This document shows positions 7,151 through 14,960 of a DNA stretch of 14,960 nt, piece after piece. The notes under the pieces were generated by a model. It had not been told where the DNA came from. It did not search any database and saw only the letters and a list, made by a program, of their open reading frames with translations. Within the stretch, counting starts at the first letter, position 1. Every line of letters begins with the position of its first letter. This DNA is from Oscillospiraceae bacterium (lineage in GTDB: Bacteria > Bacillota > Clostridia > Clostridiales > Clostridiaceae): assembly GCA_009785875.1 (NCBI GenBank), contig WQUF01000127.1:1-14960 (forward strand), written 5' to 3'. A program made the position numbers and the translations under genes.

Positions 7151-7387
7151 TTTTACACTATAGATTTCCTTTACAGCGATCATATTTACTCTTAAATTAA
7201 GCAAATTTTCGCAGACTATATCTCCAATTTTCACAGGTGTCCCTACATTTAATCCTCTTAAAGCTTTTGAACACTCAATCCACAGCTTTTTATCTATAGG
7301 TTTAGTCGATCTTATTGGAACTACATTTTGATTTCCACACTTTACTTTTACATAAGTTGTAAAATATTCATCATCACTAAACAGCAT
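7148..7387 (-). CDS. Short DUF1667 protein lacking the cysteine-rich N-terminus
   Basis: A 79-residue protein matching only the C-terminal part of DUF1667. VVPIRSTKPIDKKLW, then GTPVKIGDIVCENLLN and a closing VNMIAVKEI, follow the usual family order of a V-P-V-[KR]-[ST] strand, a PVKIGDV motif and a terminal strand. Family members are normally around 115-120 residues and begin with a cysteine motif (C-P-x-G-C and a later C-x-R-G) likely to bind metal. That part is missing, and only two non-clustered cysteines remain. ATG 7387 has AGGAGG at 7397-7392, overlapping the TAG of the upstream oxidoreductase, so the two are translationally coupled. DUF1667 proteins usually form the last gene of glpA-glpB-type dehydrogenase operons, and the position here agrees. 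Whether the shortened form is functional is open. Confidence 0.75.
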   Translation of the reverse strand: MLFSDDEYFTTYVKVKCGNQNVVPIRSTKPIDKKLWIECSKALRGLNVGTPVKIGDIVCENLLNLRVNMIAVKEIYSVK

Positions 7388-7395
7388 ATTTCCTC

Positions 7396-8775
7396 CTAAT
7401 CAAACTCTTTGATCCTTCCGCTTAATACAAAAGAATTCTTCGATTCTTTAATTACTTCAGATAGTTTCTTATTCGTTTCGCTTGCGAGGATATTGGTAAT
7501 AGCTTGAAGACAAGCAGAGCCACTGCAATATCCAGATGTAATTCCAGTTCTTCTCTTTATGCCTTCTATGGTCCTTGCACCAAGAGGTCTTCTTATTGAA
7601 TCTATAATCTCTCCTAATGTGACTTTTTCACAAGAGCACACGATTTTTCCAAAATTAGGATCCAGTTCGATCAATGAATTGATTTCATCATCAGTCATAG
7701 TCTTGATATTGTAAGTGTCTCGCCTCTTATCTATATAGTCATTTCTGAGCTGACAGTTTAAATGTTTTATGATCAGATCTTTAATATTTAAAGCAAGCGC
7801 AGGAGCTATTGTTATAGATGCAAAGTTTTTCCCTGCAACCTTAATATAACCATAATCTATGTTATTGGTATCGATTAAGAGATCATTTTTATAGTATTCC
7901 CAAGTGTAAATATTTTCAACATCTTCTCGTTTAAAGTTTTTTAAAAGAGAAAAACATATGCCTAGTATTTGCTCAGTATCCATTTTTAAGATGCTCTTTA
8001 TGCATATTTTTGTGTTTCCTTGGAAAGTCTTATAAGCATAGATCCTCATGTCTGTATATAATTTAAAGATAACTTTATTTGTACCTAAATTAAAGCTTTT
8101 TTTTGTATATACATAATAGCTATAAGCATTTTTAGCTTCTTCCTTTTTAACATCCCATTTAAAGTATAATTTTTTTACTGTATTTATTATAACAGGAGCA
8201 GTATACTTGCTTTTGTTAGTTTTAATCTCAAATTTCTCGTGGACTTTTTTAATGGTCTCAGCAGCTTCACCGAACTTAAATTCAACACCACCATTATAAA
8301 ATGCTGTTTCGGCATAAGATAAAGTTAAATCATAAGGCTTAACAATAGCAGTATTTAAAAAATGTACTCCTTTGCTGGAAGAAAATTTTAAAATTTTATC
8401 GTATTCTTTTGCTTCTTCATTTTGAAATTTGAGTATATCAAATAGATTATTCTGTTTCGATATTTCGTAAATATCATCTAAAAGTTTTTCTTCATTTTCA
8501 TCTGATGCAAGAAAAACAGAGCCTGTCTTTTTGTACGGAACATTGAATTTTTTTGCGACGGATTCCATCATTTGACTTCCTTGCTTAATAAGTTCATAAT
8601 TTATTTTATCATAGTTTTCCATGCCAGAATAAACTATTGAAGAATTTGAAGATGCAGCGGTAATGGCAATATCATATTCAGATTCGATTATTGCTATGTT
8701 CAAGTTATATTTCGATAGTTCATAACCGATGGAACAACCAATTAAACCTCCGCCGATTATTATGATATCATACAT
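7396..8775 (-). CDS. GlpA-like FAD-dependent oxidoreductase with C-terminal BFD-like [2Fe-2S] domain
   Basis: A 459-residue flavoprotein with two parts. The N-terminal DAO-type domain opens with MYDIIIIGGGLIGCSIGYEL, a Rossmann G-x-G-x-x-G site for FAD, followed by an acidic strand end (IIES). The C-terminal domain is the BFD-like [2Fe-2S] module found at the end of anaerobic glycerol-3-phosphate dehydrogenase GlpA. Its cysteines are Cys380 and Cys382 (CSC) and Cys417 and Cys422 (YCSGSAC), with the family sequence RRPLGARTIEGIKRRTG between them. The middle of the protein (about 200-340) is unusually rich in Lys, Tyr and Asn and lacks the clear substrate motifs of true glycerol-3-phosphate dehydrogenases, so the substrate is uncertain. 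ATG 8775 is preferred; TTG 8778 just before it is possible, and GAGGTGG (8792-8786) serves either. A DUF1667 gene follows after 8 bases. The usual GlpB-like gene between them is absent. Confidence 0.82.
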   Translation of the reverse strand: MYDIIIIGGGLIGCSIGYELSKYNLNIAIIESEYDIAITAASSNSSIVYSGMENYDKINYELIKQGSQMMESVAKKFNVPYKKTGSVFLASDENEEKLLDDIYEISKQNNLFDILKFQNEEAKEYDKILKFSSSKGVHFLNTAIVKPYDLTLSYAETAFYNGGVEFKFGEAAETIKKVHEKFEIKTNKSKYTAPVIINTVKKLYFKWDVKKEEAKNAYSYYVYTKKSFNLGTNKVIFKLYTDMRIYAYKTFQGNTKICIKSILKMDTEQILGICFSLLKNFKREDVENIYTWEYYKNDLLIDTNNIDYGYIKVAGKNFASITIAPALALNIKDLIIKHLNCQLRNDYIDKRRDTYNIKTMTDDEINSLIELDPNFGKIVCSCEKVTLGEIIDSIRRPLGARTIEGIKRRTGITSGYCSGSACLQAITNILASETNKKLSEVIKESKNSFVLSGRIKEFD

Positions 8776-8842
8776 CAAAGGTAAACCACCTCGCAGATAT
8801 TTTCTTTAATACAATTTTACCAGAATGATAAAATAAAATCAT

Positions 8843-9649
8843 CTAGTAATGGATAAATACTTCTCCACCATCTGGTACATTTTCGTAAAGCCATTTTGCA
8901 TCTTCCATAGAAACTCTAATGCATCCATGAGAAACTGGTGACCCAAGCTTTTCCACTTCTGTTTCTATTATTTTTCCATTTTCATCCACTGGAGTAGAAT
9001 GTATTAAGTAGTCTCCAAAAAACTGCAAATAATATTTAGCTCCTTCATTTAAGGATGTATTAAAAAAATCTTTCCCTCGAACCTGGATTTTAAATTTTCC
9101 AAGGGGAGTTTCAGTATTCTGATTTCCAAATGTCCCGGTGGAGCAAAGCATCTGTTTAATAAGATTACTACCATCATATATTTTTAAGTTTTGATTGGTT
9201 AAATCTACATTGATTAAATAATCACTTGCATAATCCAGCGTCTTTTTAAATGAAGATGTCTTTTTAACATATCCAGTTACACCTTCTGATTCTTCACAAT
9301 AAAGAAAATCCCCTAAATCTTTATAAACAATCAATGGTTCATTTGATGAAAGAACTTTTAATACTTTGCTATCGCTGTTTGCTAGTTCATACATTTCAGT
9401 GCCATTTGCAGCTGTGTAAAGGGTCTTTAAAAAACAGGACTTTGAACTATACGCATATATATCATCATTTGCAGGAGCAGAAGCTGGAACAATTGCTTCA
9501 GTTGAATTTGTAATGCTGGTACTATTATCATATGATGTATTCATTGCAGCTGTGCTAAGCTTAAAGAAGTTAACATAGGTGTATATGGAAAGAAAGCTAG
9601 TAGCAACAACTAAAGTTACTAATATAAAAACTAAAATTTTTATTTTCAT
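8843..9649 (-). CDS. Membrane-anchored L,D-transpeptidase (YkuD) with SH3-like domain
   Basis: A 268-residue envelope enzyme that forms 3-3 peptidoglycan crosslinks or attaches groups to the wall stem peptide, acting outside the membrane. Residues 4-27 are a single hydrophobic N-terminal segment (signal anchor). A Ser/Thr/Ala-rich linker follows (30-62). Next comes an SH3-like region (about 85-132, with the typical SEGVTGYVKK end), then the YkuD catalytic domain (144-268). Its active site is complete: His217 in YLIHSTP and SHGCIRV with His241, Cys243 and Arg245. The upstream TPLGKFKI (181-188) is also characteristic. I place the start at ATG 9649, preceded by GGGGTGA (9660-9654). A longer version from 9679 would add ten residues with no ribosome site and blur the anchor. 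The oxidoreductase gene lies 67 bases downstream on the same strand, so co-transcription is possible though the functions differ. A GH65 gene is divergent. Confidence 0.92.
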   Translation of the reverse strand: MKIKILVFILVTLVVATSFLSIYTYVNFFKLSTAAMNTSYDNSTSITNSTEAIVPASAPANDDIYAYSSKSCFLKTLYTAANGTEMYELANSDSKVLKVLSSNEPLIVYKDLGDFLYCEESEGVTGYVKKTSSFKKTLDYASDYLINVDLTNQNLKIYDGSNLIKQMLCSTGTFGNQNTETPLGKFKIQVRGKDFFNTSLNEGAKYYLQFFGDYLIHSTPVDENGKIIETEVEKLGSPVSHGCIRVSMEDAKWLYENVPDGGEVFIHY

Positions 9650-9716
9650 TTTATCACCCCATATGGAAATAATTAACAATAAAAAGATATTTATTCAAAA
9701 TAATTTTTTTATCAAG

Positions 9717-9746
9717 TTGAAAGATTAGATTGTAACATGGTACTAT
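9717..9746 (+). promoter_or_regulatory. Candidate sigma-A promoter for the GH65 phosphorylase gene
   Basis: TTGAAA (9717-9722, 5 of 6 consensus bases) and TACTAT (9741-9746, 4 of 6) are separated by 18 bases. They lie about 30 bases before the GTG start and just upstream of its GAGGAGG ribosome site. I see no clear CcpA (cre) operator around it. Confidence 0.4.
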
Positions 9747-9777
9747 ATTTGTAATATATTAATTGAGGAGGTAAATT

Positions 9778-12084
9778 GTGAAAGACTTAATTTGTATTGA
9801 TGAGTGGAAGATAATTCAGAAGAATTTCGATAAAGAAAATAATAGAATTTATGAAAGCCTTATGAGTACTGGAAATGGCTATATGGGAATGCGTGGAAAT
9901 TTTGAAGAAAGCTATTCTGGAGATTCTTTGCGTGGAAGTTATGTCGCTGGAATTTATTATCCTGATAAAACACGGGTTGGATGGTGGAAAAATGGCTATC
10001 CGGATTATTTTGCAAAAGTTTTAAATTCCACTTATTTAATAGGAATAAAAATATTTTTAAACGATTTTGAGTTAGATTTAAATACTTGTACTATTAAAGA
10101 TTTTTATAGAGAACTCAATATGAAAGAAGGATATATAAAAAGAAGCTTTATCATTTCAAAGGATAATAATGAAGTAAAATGCGATGTAATTAGATTCGTA
10201 AGCATGGACATAAAGGATATGATCTGCATAAAATATGATATAACTCCTTTAAGTGACGATTTAAAGGTGAGCTTTATACCTTATTTAGATGGAGATGTTA
10301 GAAATGAAGATTCTAATTACGACGAAATATTTTGGAATGAGATTGCAAGGGGGTTTAACGATTCTGGCAGCGCATATTTAACGGTTCAAACAAAAAAGCT
10401 CGATTTTTTTGTAACATCGACTATGGATATAAAATTATTCTTAGATGGCCATCAAAGGGAATTTAATAGCGATGATTCCAGCGATTATATGCATGTTTCT
10501 AAAAAGGTAGATGTGAATTTAAATAAAGATCACACTGCAAGTTTAGAGAAGTATGTATCTTTGGTTTCAAATAGATATACAAGCAAAGAAGATCTCATTA
10601 CAAAAGGAAATGAAATATTGATTTCATCCATGGAAACAGGTTTCGATTCTCTCTTTTTAAATCATAAAAATAAGTGGGATGAAATTTGGGAGGATAGCGA
10701 TATAATTGTAGAGGGAGACTTAAAAGCTCAGCAAGGAATTAGATATAATATATTCCAATTAAACTGCACATATACTGGAGAGGATGAACGCTTAAACATC
10801 GGTCCTAAAGGGTTTTCAGGAGAGAAATATGGAGGAGCTACTTATTGGGATACTGAGGCATATTGCATTAATTTTTATTTAAGTACGGCTCCTGAAAAAG
10901 TGGCTAGGCAGCTTTTAATCTATAGATACAGGCATTTAAATTACGCAAAAGAAAACGCTAAAAAACTTGGTTTGAAAGGTGCCCTCTATCCTATGGTCAC
11001 TATGAATGGGGAGGAATGCCATAATGAATGGGAAATAACCTTTGAAGAGATTCATAGAAATGGTGCAATTGCATATGCTATATTTAATTATATCAGGTAT
11101 ACCGGAGATAAAAACTACTTAATTGAATATGGAGCTGAAGTATTGATAGAGATATCGAGATTTTGGGCTTCCAGGGTATCATTTAGCAAGAGGAAGAATA
11201 AGTATGTGATACTTGGGGTGACTGGTCCAAATGAATATGAAAACAATGTAAATAACAATTGGTACACAAATAAATTAGCAGCCTGGTGCCTTAAATATAC
11301 TATGGAAGTAATAGATCTTGTAAAAGAAATGGATGAAAATGCATATAATATATTAAAAGAGAGACTTTCATTTGATGATGAAGAACTAAAAGTTTGGTCT
11401 GATATAGCACTCCATATGCATTTCCCTTGGATTGACGACCTTGGTATATTTGAACAGCAGGATGGATTTATGGATAAGGAAATCGTTCCTGCATCGAGTT
11501 TACCAAAAGAAGATTTACCAATAAATCAACACTGGAGCTGGGATAGAATTTTAAGAAGTCCCTTTATAAAGCAAGCAGATGTGCTACAAGGAATGTATTT
11601 TTTTGGCGATGAATATTCAATATGTGAAAAGAAAAAGCATTTTGATTTTTATGAACCTCTTACAGTCCATGAAAGCTCGCTAAGTCCTTGTGTTCATTGC
11701 ATACTTGCAGCTGAACTGGGGTACGAGGAAAAAGCTTATGATCTGTATTTAAGAACCTCAAGGCTTGATTTAGATGATTATAATAATGATACTAGTGATG
11801 GTCTTCATATAACTAGTATGGCAGGCACATGGATGAGTTTTGTTCATGGGTTTGGTGGGCTTAGAGTGAAGAATGACTTGTTAAATTTATCTCCTATGAT
11901 TCCATCAAATTGGATAGGCTATTCTTTTAGAATAATGTTTAGGAATAATTTAGTTAAAATATCTGTAACGAAGGAAAGCATTGAAATTGAACTACTAAAT
12001 GGTAAAGGATTGAAAATTGTTATCTTTCAGAGTGAATATATATTGACAAATAATGGGAATACTAAGTTAAGGATAAAAAATTAA
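9778..12084 (+). CDS. GH65 disaccharide phosphorylase, probable maltose phosphorylase
   Basis: A 768-residue cytoplasmic inverting phosphorylase of family GH65, which splits an alpha-linked glucose disaccharide with phosphate into beta-glucose 1-phosphate and glucose. The length and landmarks are those of bacterial family members: an N-terminal beta-sandwich with RGNFEES (38-44), WDTEAY (357-362), ECHNEWEITFEEIHRNGA (413-430), VTGPNEYENNVNNNWYTN (481-498) with catalytic acid Glu486, the phosphate-site segment HESSLSP (631-637), and YNNDTSDGLHITSMAGTW (668-685). The NNVNNNWYTN and DGLHITSMAGTW forms resemble maltose phosphorylases most, but kojibiose, nigerose or trehalose specificity cannot be excluded. 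There is no signal peptide. The start is GTG 9778, with GAGGAGG at 9765-9771. No beta-phosphoglucomutase, sugar transporter or regulator lies next to it, so it appears to be a lone gene. No clear terminator follows. Confidence 0.9.
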   Translation: MKDLICIDEWKIIQKNFDKENNRIYESLMSTGNGYMGMRGNFEESYSGDSLRGSYVAGIYYPDKTRVGWWKNGYPDYFAKVLNSTYLIGIKIFLNDFELDLNTCTIKDFYRELNMKEGYIKRSFIISKDNNEVKCDVIRFVSMDIKDMICIKYDITPLSDDLKVSFIPYLDGDVRNEDSNYDEIFWNEIARGFNDSGSAYLTVQTKKLDFFVTSTMDIKLFLDGHQREFNSDDSSDYMHVSKKVDVNLNKDHTASLEKYVSLVSNRYTSKEDLITKGNEILISSMETGFDSLFLNHKNKWDEIWEDSDIIVEGDLKAQQGIRYNIFQLNCTYTGEDERLNIGPKGFSGEKYGGATYWDTEAYCINFYLSTAPEKVARQLLIYRYRHLNYAKENAKKLGLKGALYPMVTMNGEECHNEWEITFEEIHRNGAIAYAIFNYIRYTGDKNYLIEYGAEVLIEISRFWASRVSFSKRKNKYVILGVTGPNEYENNVNNNWYTNKLAAWCLKYTMEVIDLVKEMDENAYNILKERLSFDDEELKVWSDIALHMHFPWIDDLGIFEQQDGFMDKEIVPASSLPKEDLPINQHWSWDRILRSPFIKQADVLQGMYFFGDEYSICEKKKHFDFYEPLTVHESSLSPCVHCILAAELGYEEKAYDLYLRTSRLDLDDYNNDTSDGLHITSMAGTWMSFVHGFGGLRVKNDLLNLSPMIPSNWIGYSFRIMFRNNLVKISVTKESIEIELLNGKGLKIVIFQSEYILTNNGNTKLRIKN

Positions 12085-12198
12085 AATTTATTTAGAGTTT
12101 TTTATTATATATGAAATATAATATGATTATATGGCAAAACTATGATTGTAATAATATTGTACTGATTTATTTTGGTGCTAAGGGGCTGAATAATACTA

Positions 12199-13911
12199 AT
12201 GGTTACATTATTGAAAAAAATTTTTCGAAAAAAAGATGATCCAGATGATTTTATATTGATGAATAATAATATTTTATACAATGATTTTATTATAAAAGAA
12301 AATGTTCATAATGACAAATTTATAAAGGCAAATAAGTTAGAAGCAAATTCAAACAAGCAAAATTATGAGGAAAATTTAAATAAGCAAAATTATAATATTG
12401 AGGAAAATTTAAATAAGCAGAATTACAGCAATGAGGAAAATTTAAATAAAAAGAATTATAGCACTGAGGAAAAACTACCCTTTGATCCTAATTTTGAACC
12501 ACAACCTGTTATGGTGAAAGAAACAAACTATGACGGGTTTAAAAAACAAGCCCAAGCAAAGAATGATCCATATCAACCTGCCCAAGTAAAGAATGATCCA
12601 TATCAACCTGCTCAAGTTAAGAATGATCTATATCAACCTGCAGATATAAATATGGTGAATATTCACGAGAACATAAAAGATGAGGTTGTGGATGAACTGG
12701 AGACTACCATAGTAGTTCAAGGGAAATCAAATGTAAATAAGGATCAAAGCAAGAGTGTTAATGAATATCCACTTAATAACAATCCATACATAAACAATAA
12801 TTATTATAAATATGTCGATAAAGAAGCTTATGGAAATAATTTCAATGTAAAAAATAAAATGCCTAACCAAGATGATTTGTATGGTTCCTATGATAATCAT
12901 AATGAATGGGCATATAATAGTTCTACATTTCCGAAAAACATTTTTACTCAAGCTAAAAAAAGTAACGAGCCACCAAATATTTTGCCTGTAAATATAGAAG
13001 CGAAAGAAAAATATGATATTGAAAGCAATTACAGTATGAGTCCTGAACTTGAAAGCACACAAAATTTGTCAATTTTGCAATTTTATAAAGATTTAAATCA
13101 TTTTAAAGTTTTATCTGAAGATGAAAAAATTTTTTTAGCTGCTGAAAAAGCTAAGAATACCATTCATTATTTTATTAAAGCAATAAATAATCCTTCTAAT
13201 CAAGATACAAATTTTAGCGTAAAAGCCAAAATAAGAGATAGCATGATAGAAGAAAATCTATGGATAAATAATGTTAGATACGATAATTTTATGTTTGAAG
13301 GGGTTTTAGGCAATTATCCAAAATCCATCAAAACTGTAAAGTATGGAGATATATTAAAAATAAATATCGATGATGTTATTGATTGGATGTTCGTTGAAAA
13401 TAAAAGGCTGATAGGCGGATATTCTATCAGGGTCGCTCGTTCTTTGATGAATGAGCAGGATAGAGAAAGATTTGATAAGTCGTTATTTTTCTTTATCGAT
13501 GAAGGTGATGATCACTTTAGAGAAGATCTATCCACTCCTGAAGGAGCTATAACCACATATGAAGAAGCATATAGAAGGCAAGATTTAAATATAATACTAA
13601 AATGCAAAAATTTTAAAGAAGAAGCCAAAATATATATGCTTAAAAAATTTGGAAGCTTTTTTTATGATGAAAAATCGTTAATAGATTTGCAGGAAAGTTT
13701 AAAGCTCTCATTCATTAAAAAAATAGAAATTGAAGGGTTTAAAGATATCGATTGGAAAAGACGGGCATTTACGAGAAGGGATTATATTGATGATAGTCTA
13801 GTCTTAGTTACTGAATGCATTTATAAAAATGATGGATCAAAAGGAAAGCTTAGATATTATGTATGGAGAAACCCAAATTACATGTGGAAGGTGCTTTGCG
13901 AGGAAAAGTAG
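12199..13911 (+). CDS. Large repeat-containing protein with DUF2314 domain
   Basis: A 570-residue protein with no signal peptide or membrane segment, so probably cytoplasmic. Residues 1-290 are low-complexity, rich in Asn, Lys, Glu, Tyr and Pro, and contain two tandem repeats (separate entries). They are predicted to be disordered. From about 295 the protein is ordered: a short helical stretch (LSEDEKIFLAAEKAKN), then a region I assign to DUF2314 (about 333-430), whose markers are VKYGDILKINIDDVIDWM and KRLIGGYSIRVARS. Residues 444-570 form an NTF2-like segment beginning STPEGAITTYEEAYRRQD and ending in a strand-rich YYVWRNPNYMWKVL. Functions of DUF2314 are not established. The ribosome site AGGGG (12181-12185) is 13 bases from ATG 12199, rather far. 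An HtrA-like gene follows after 123 bases on the same strand. Confidence 0.75.
   Translation: MVTLLKKIFRKKDDPDDFILMNNNILYNDFIIKENVHNDKFIKANKLEANSNKQNYEENLNKQNYNIEENLNKQNYSNEENLNKKNYSTEEKLPFDPNFEPQPVMVKETNYDGFKKQAQAKNDPYQPAQVKNDPYQPAQVKNDLYQPADINMVNIHENIKDEVVDELETTIVVQGKSNVNKDQSKSVNEYPLNNNPYINNNYYKYVDKEAYGNNFNVKNKMPNQDDLYGSYDNHNEWAYNSSTFPKNIFTQAKKSNEPPNILPVNIEAKEKYDIESNYSMSPELESTQNLSILQFYKDLNHFKVLSEDEKIFLAAEKAKNTIHYFIKAINNPSNQDTNFSVKAKIRDSMIEENLWINNVRYDNFMFEGVLGNYPKSIKTVKYGDILKINIDDVIDWMFVENKRLIGGYSIRVARSLMNEQDRERFDKSLFFFIDEGDDHFREDLSTPEGAITTYEEAYRRQDLNIILKCKNFKEEAKIYMLKKFGSFFYDEKSLIDLQESLKLSFIKKIEIEGFKDIDWKRRAFTRRDYIDDSLVLVTECIYKNDGSKGKLRYYVWRNPNYMWKVLCEEK
12352..12477 (+). repeat. Tandem 11-residue coding repeat (NKQNYxxEENL)
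   Basis: Four copies within the DUF2314 protein, residues 52-93: a 9-residue copy without the variable pair (NKQNYEENL), then NKQNYNIEENL, NKQNYSNEENL and NKKNYSTEEKL. The DNA unit is 33 bases with scattered changes, so the array is older than the neighbouring one. Confidence 0.9.
12550..12639 (+). repeat. Three copies of a 30-bp coding repeat (AQVKNDPYQP)
   Basis: Three head-to-tail 30-base units encode AQAKNDPYQP, AQVKNDPYQP and AQVKNDLYQP in the DUF2314 protein. The units differ at only a few bases, which indicates recent expansion and probable length variation between strains. Confidence 0.92.
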
Positions 13912-14034
13912 CTTTTTGTGATAAAAGTTTTCACAAATTTATCATATTTATTACATATTTAGTACATATAAAATTCATATGGATTGTCTATAATTAAAAT
14001 ATAAGTAATGATGGTGTGAAAGAGGGTAAAGTAT

Positions 14035-14960
14035 ATGCCAGATAATTTTAATGATAATCCTAGTTATAATACTAATGATAATTCTAGTTATAATAATATA
14101 TATGGATCAGTACCAAATAATGATAACAAAATAAATTGGACATATAGCTATAGCGATAGTAATTTTAATCCTTCAGGAAATTCAGAAATTAACCAAGATA
14201 GCAATGGTCTTAATAATGTAAATACTACAAGGTACAAAAAAGTTAAAGATAAAAAACATAATTATCTTGGTCAATTTTTAATGGTTTTAATTGCATGTAT
14301 ACTATGCAGTAGCATAGTAGGAGGAGTTTTGTTCACTAGTTTTTCAAGCAAAATTGACAAGCAAAATGCTATAATTCAGCAGCTATCAAGCAATAAAAAC
14401 GTTACATCTCCCGTGATTGGAACATCGTATGGAACAGTACCTGATATTAGTGCTATTGTAGATGAAGTTTTACCATCAGTTGTTGGAATTAAGCTCGATA
14501 TAACTATTAATCCATCTGGAAGCAGAAGGTTTTTTTCAATGCAACAGCAAGGAACTTTAGAAGGTTCAGGTATAGTTTTATCTCAAGATGGTTATATTGT
14601 TACAAATTATCATGTAGTTTCCTATGCTGATCCAGCTGCTAATACAAACGCAACAGTGGATATGGAAGTTCATTTAAACGATGGGACAATTGCAAAGGCT
14701 ACTTTTGTAGGCGGAGATGAAGGTAACGATATAGCAGTTATAAAGGTAAATTTAAATAATTTAAAACCAGCTACTTTAGGCGATTCAACTATACTTAAAG
14801 CAGGAGAGACTGTAATTACAATAGGTTGCCCTCTTGGGCTTGAATTTCAGGGAACTGTAACTCAAGGCATAATTAGTGCTGCAAATAGAAGTGTTGACAC
14901 TGGAAATGGCGTTATGAAGAATTTAATTCAAACAGATGCTGCAATCAATGAAGGTAATAG
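14035..14960 (+). CDS. HtrA/DegP-type membrane-anchored serine protease, partial at window end
   Basis: The first 308 residues of a trypsin-like HtrA/DegP-family protease; the gene runs past the window edge. Residues 1-76 are an Asn/Ser/Tyr-rich cytoplasmic tail with a short repeat (NDNPSYN then NDNSSYN, a 21-base near-duplication). About 77-103 is one hydrophobic anchor, placing the protease domain outside the membrane. The protease domain shows SIVDEVLPSVVGI-type entry at about 141-155, LEGSGIVLSQDGYIVTNYHVV with catalytic His193, and GNDIAVIKV with Asp232. GCPLGLEFQGTVTQGIIS and IQTDAAINEGN then lead up to the catalytic serine, which is just beyond the edge. A C-terminal PDZ domain is expected from the family but not visible. 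AGAGGG at about 14021-14026 supports ATG 14035. Such proteins handle misfolded envelope proteins under stress. The gene is 123 bases after the DUF2314 gene. Confidence 0.9.
   Translation, partial: MPDNFNDNPSYNTNDNSSYNNIYGSVPNNDNKINWTYSYSDSNFNPSGNSEINQDSNGLNNVNTTRYKKVKDKKHNYLGQFLMVLIACILCSSIVGGVLFTSFSSKIDKQNAIIQQLSSNKNVTSPVIGTSYGTVPDISAIVDEVLPSVVGIKLDITINPSGSRRFFSMQQQGTLEGSGIVLSQDGYIVTNYHVVSYADPAANTNATVDMEVHLNDGTIAKATFVGGDEGNDIAVIKVNLNNLKPATLGDSTILKAGETVITIGCPLGLEFQGTVTQGIISAANRSVDTGNGVMKNLIQTDAAINEGN

Noticed and set aside
8843..9679. Longer start at 9679 for the L,D-transpeptidase
   Set aside because: It has no ribosome site, whereas ATG 9649 has GGGGTGA upstream and gives a normal signal anchor.
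12727..13062. Open frame of 111 codons on the minus strand inside the DUF2314 gene
   Set aside because: It is a shadow of an Asn/Tyr-rich coding region. The product is an Ile/Phe-rich string and there is no ribosome site.

Overview
The window looks like chromosomal DNA from a spore-forming, low-GC Firmicute, most likely a Clostridium-type anaerobe. The evidence is strong AT richness, AGGAGG-type ribosome binding sites, frequent TTG and GTG starts, a CotS-type spore-coat gene cluster, and a clostridial pairing of a GlpA-like oxidoreductase with a DUF1667 protein. I see no phage, plasmid, CRISPR array, rRNA or tRNA.

Layout. (1) 1-351: a richer-GC stretch with no confident gene, then a promoter. 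(2) 352-1328: an Rpn/YhgA-family nuclease gene split by a one-base frameshift. (3) 1329-1724: a gene-free AT-rich spacer with one strong hairpin terminator. (4) 1725-3118: two genes for a small secreted papain-like cysteine protease and a membrane-anchored extracytoplasmic protein of unknown function. (5) 3149-5780, minus strand: three tightly packed CotS-like kinase-fold genes. Only the first keeps the catalytic motifs and the other two look like pseudokinases. They end in an intrinsic terminator whose stem contains the last stop codon. (6) 5947-7065, plus strand: a divergent GT4 glycosyltransferase, plausibly the CotSA-like partner of the coat cluster. It is followed by a 7-bp tandem repeat and a long hairpin between convergent genes. 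(7) 7148-9649, minus strand: a membrane-anchored L,D-transpeptidase, then a GlpA-like FAD/[2Fe-2S] oxidoreductase, then a shortened DUF1667 protein without its cysteine-rich N-terminus. The usual middle (GlpB-like) subunit is absent. (8) 9778-12084, plus strand: a GH65 disaccharide phosphorylase, probably maltose phosphorylase. (9) 12199-13911: a large protein with repeat-rich, disordered-looking N-terminal half and a DUF2314 domain. (10) 14035-14960: the start of a membrane-anchored HtrA/DegP-type serine protease, cut by the window edge before its catalytic serine.

Functional reading. The centre (regions 5 and 6) is a spore-coat module. The transpeptidase and the HtrA-like protease concern the cell wall and envelope. 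The GH65 enzyme and the GlpA-like oxidoreductase are carbon metabolism. The least explained parts are the active-plus-two-degenerate CotS set, the reduced oxidoreductase/DUF1667 pair, the protease and membrane protein pair, and the DUF2314 protein beside HtrA. None can be claimed from sequence alone to be a new system; each is listed as a testable observation.
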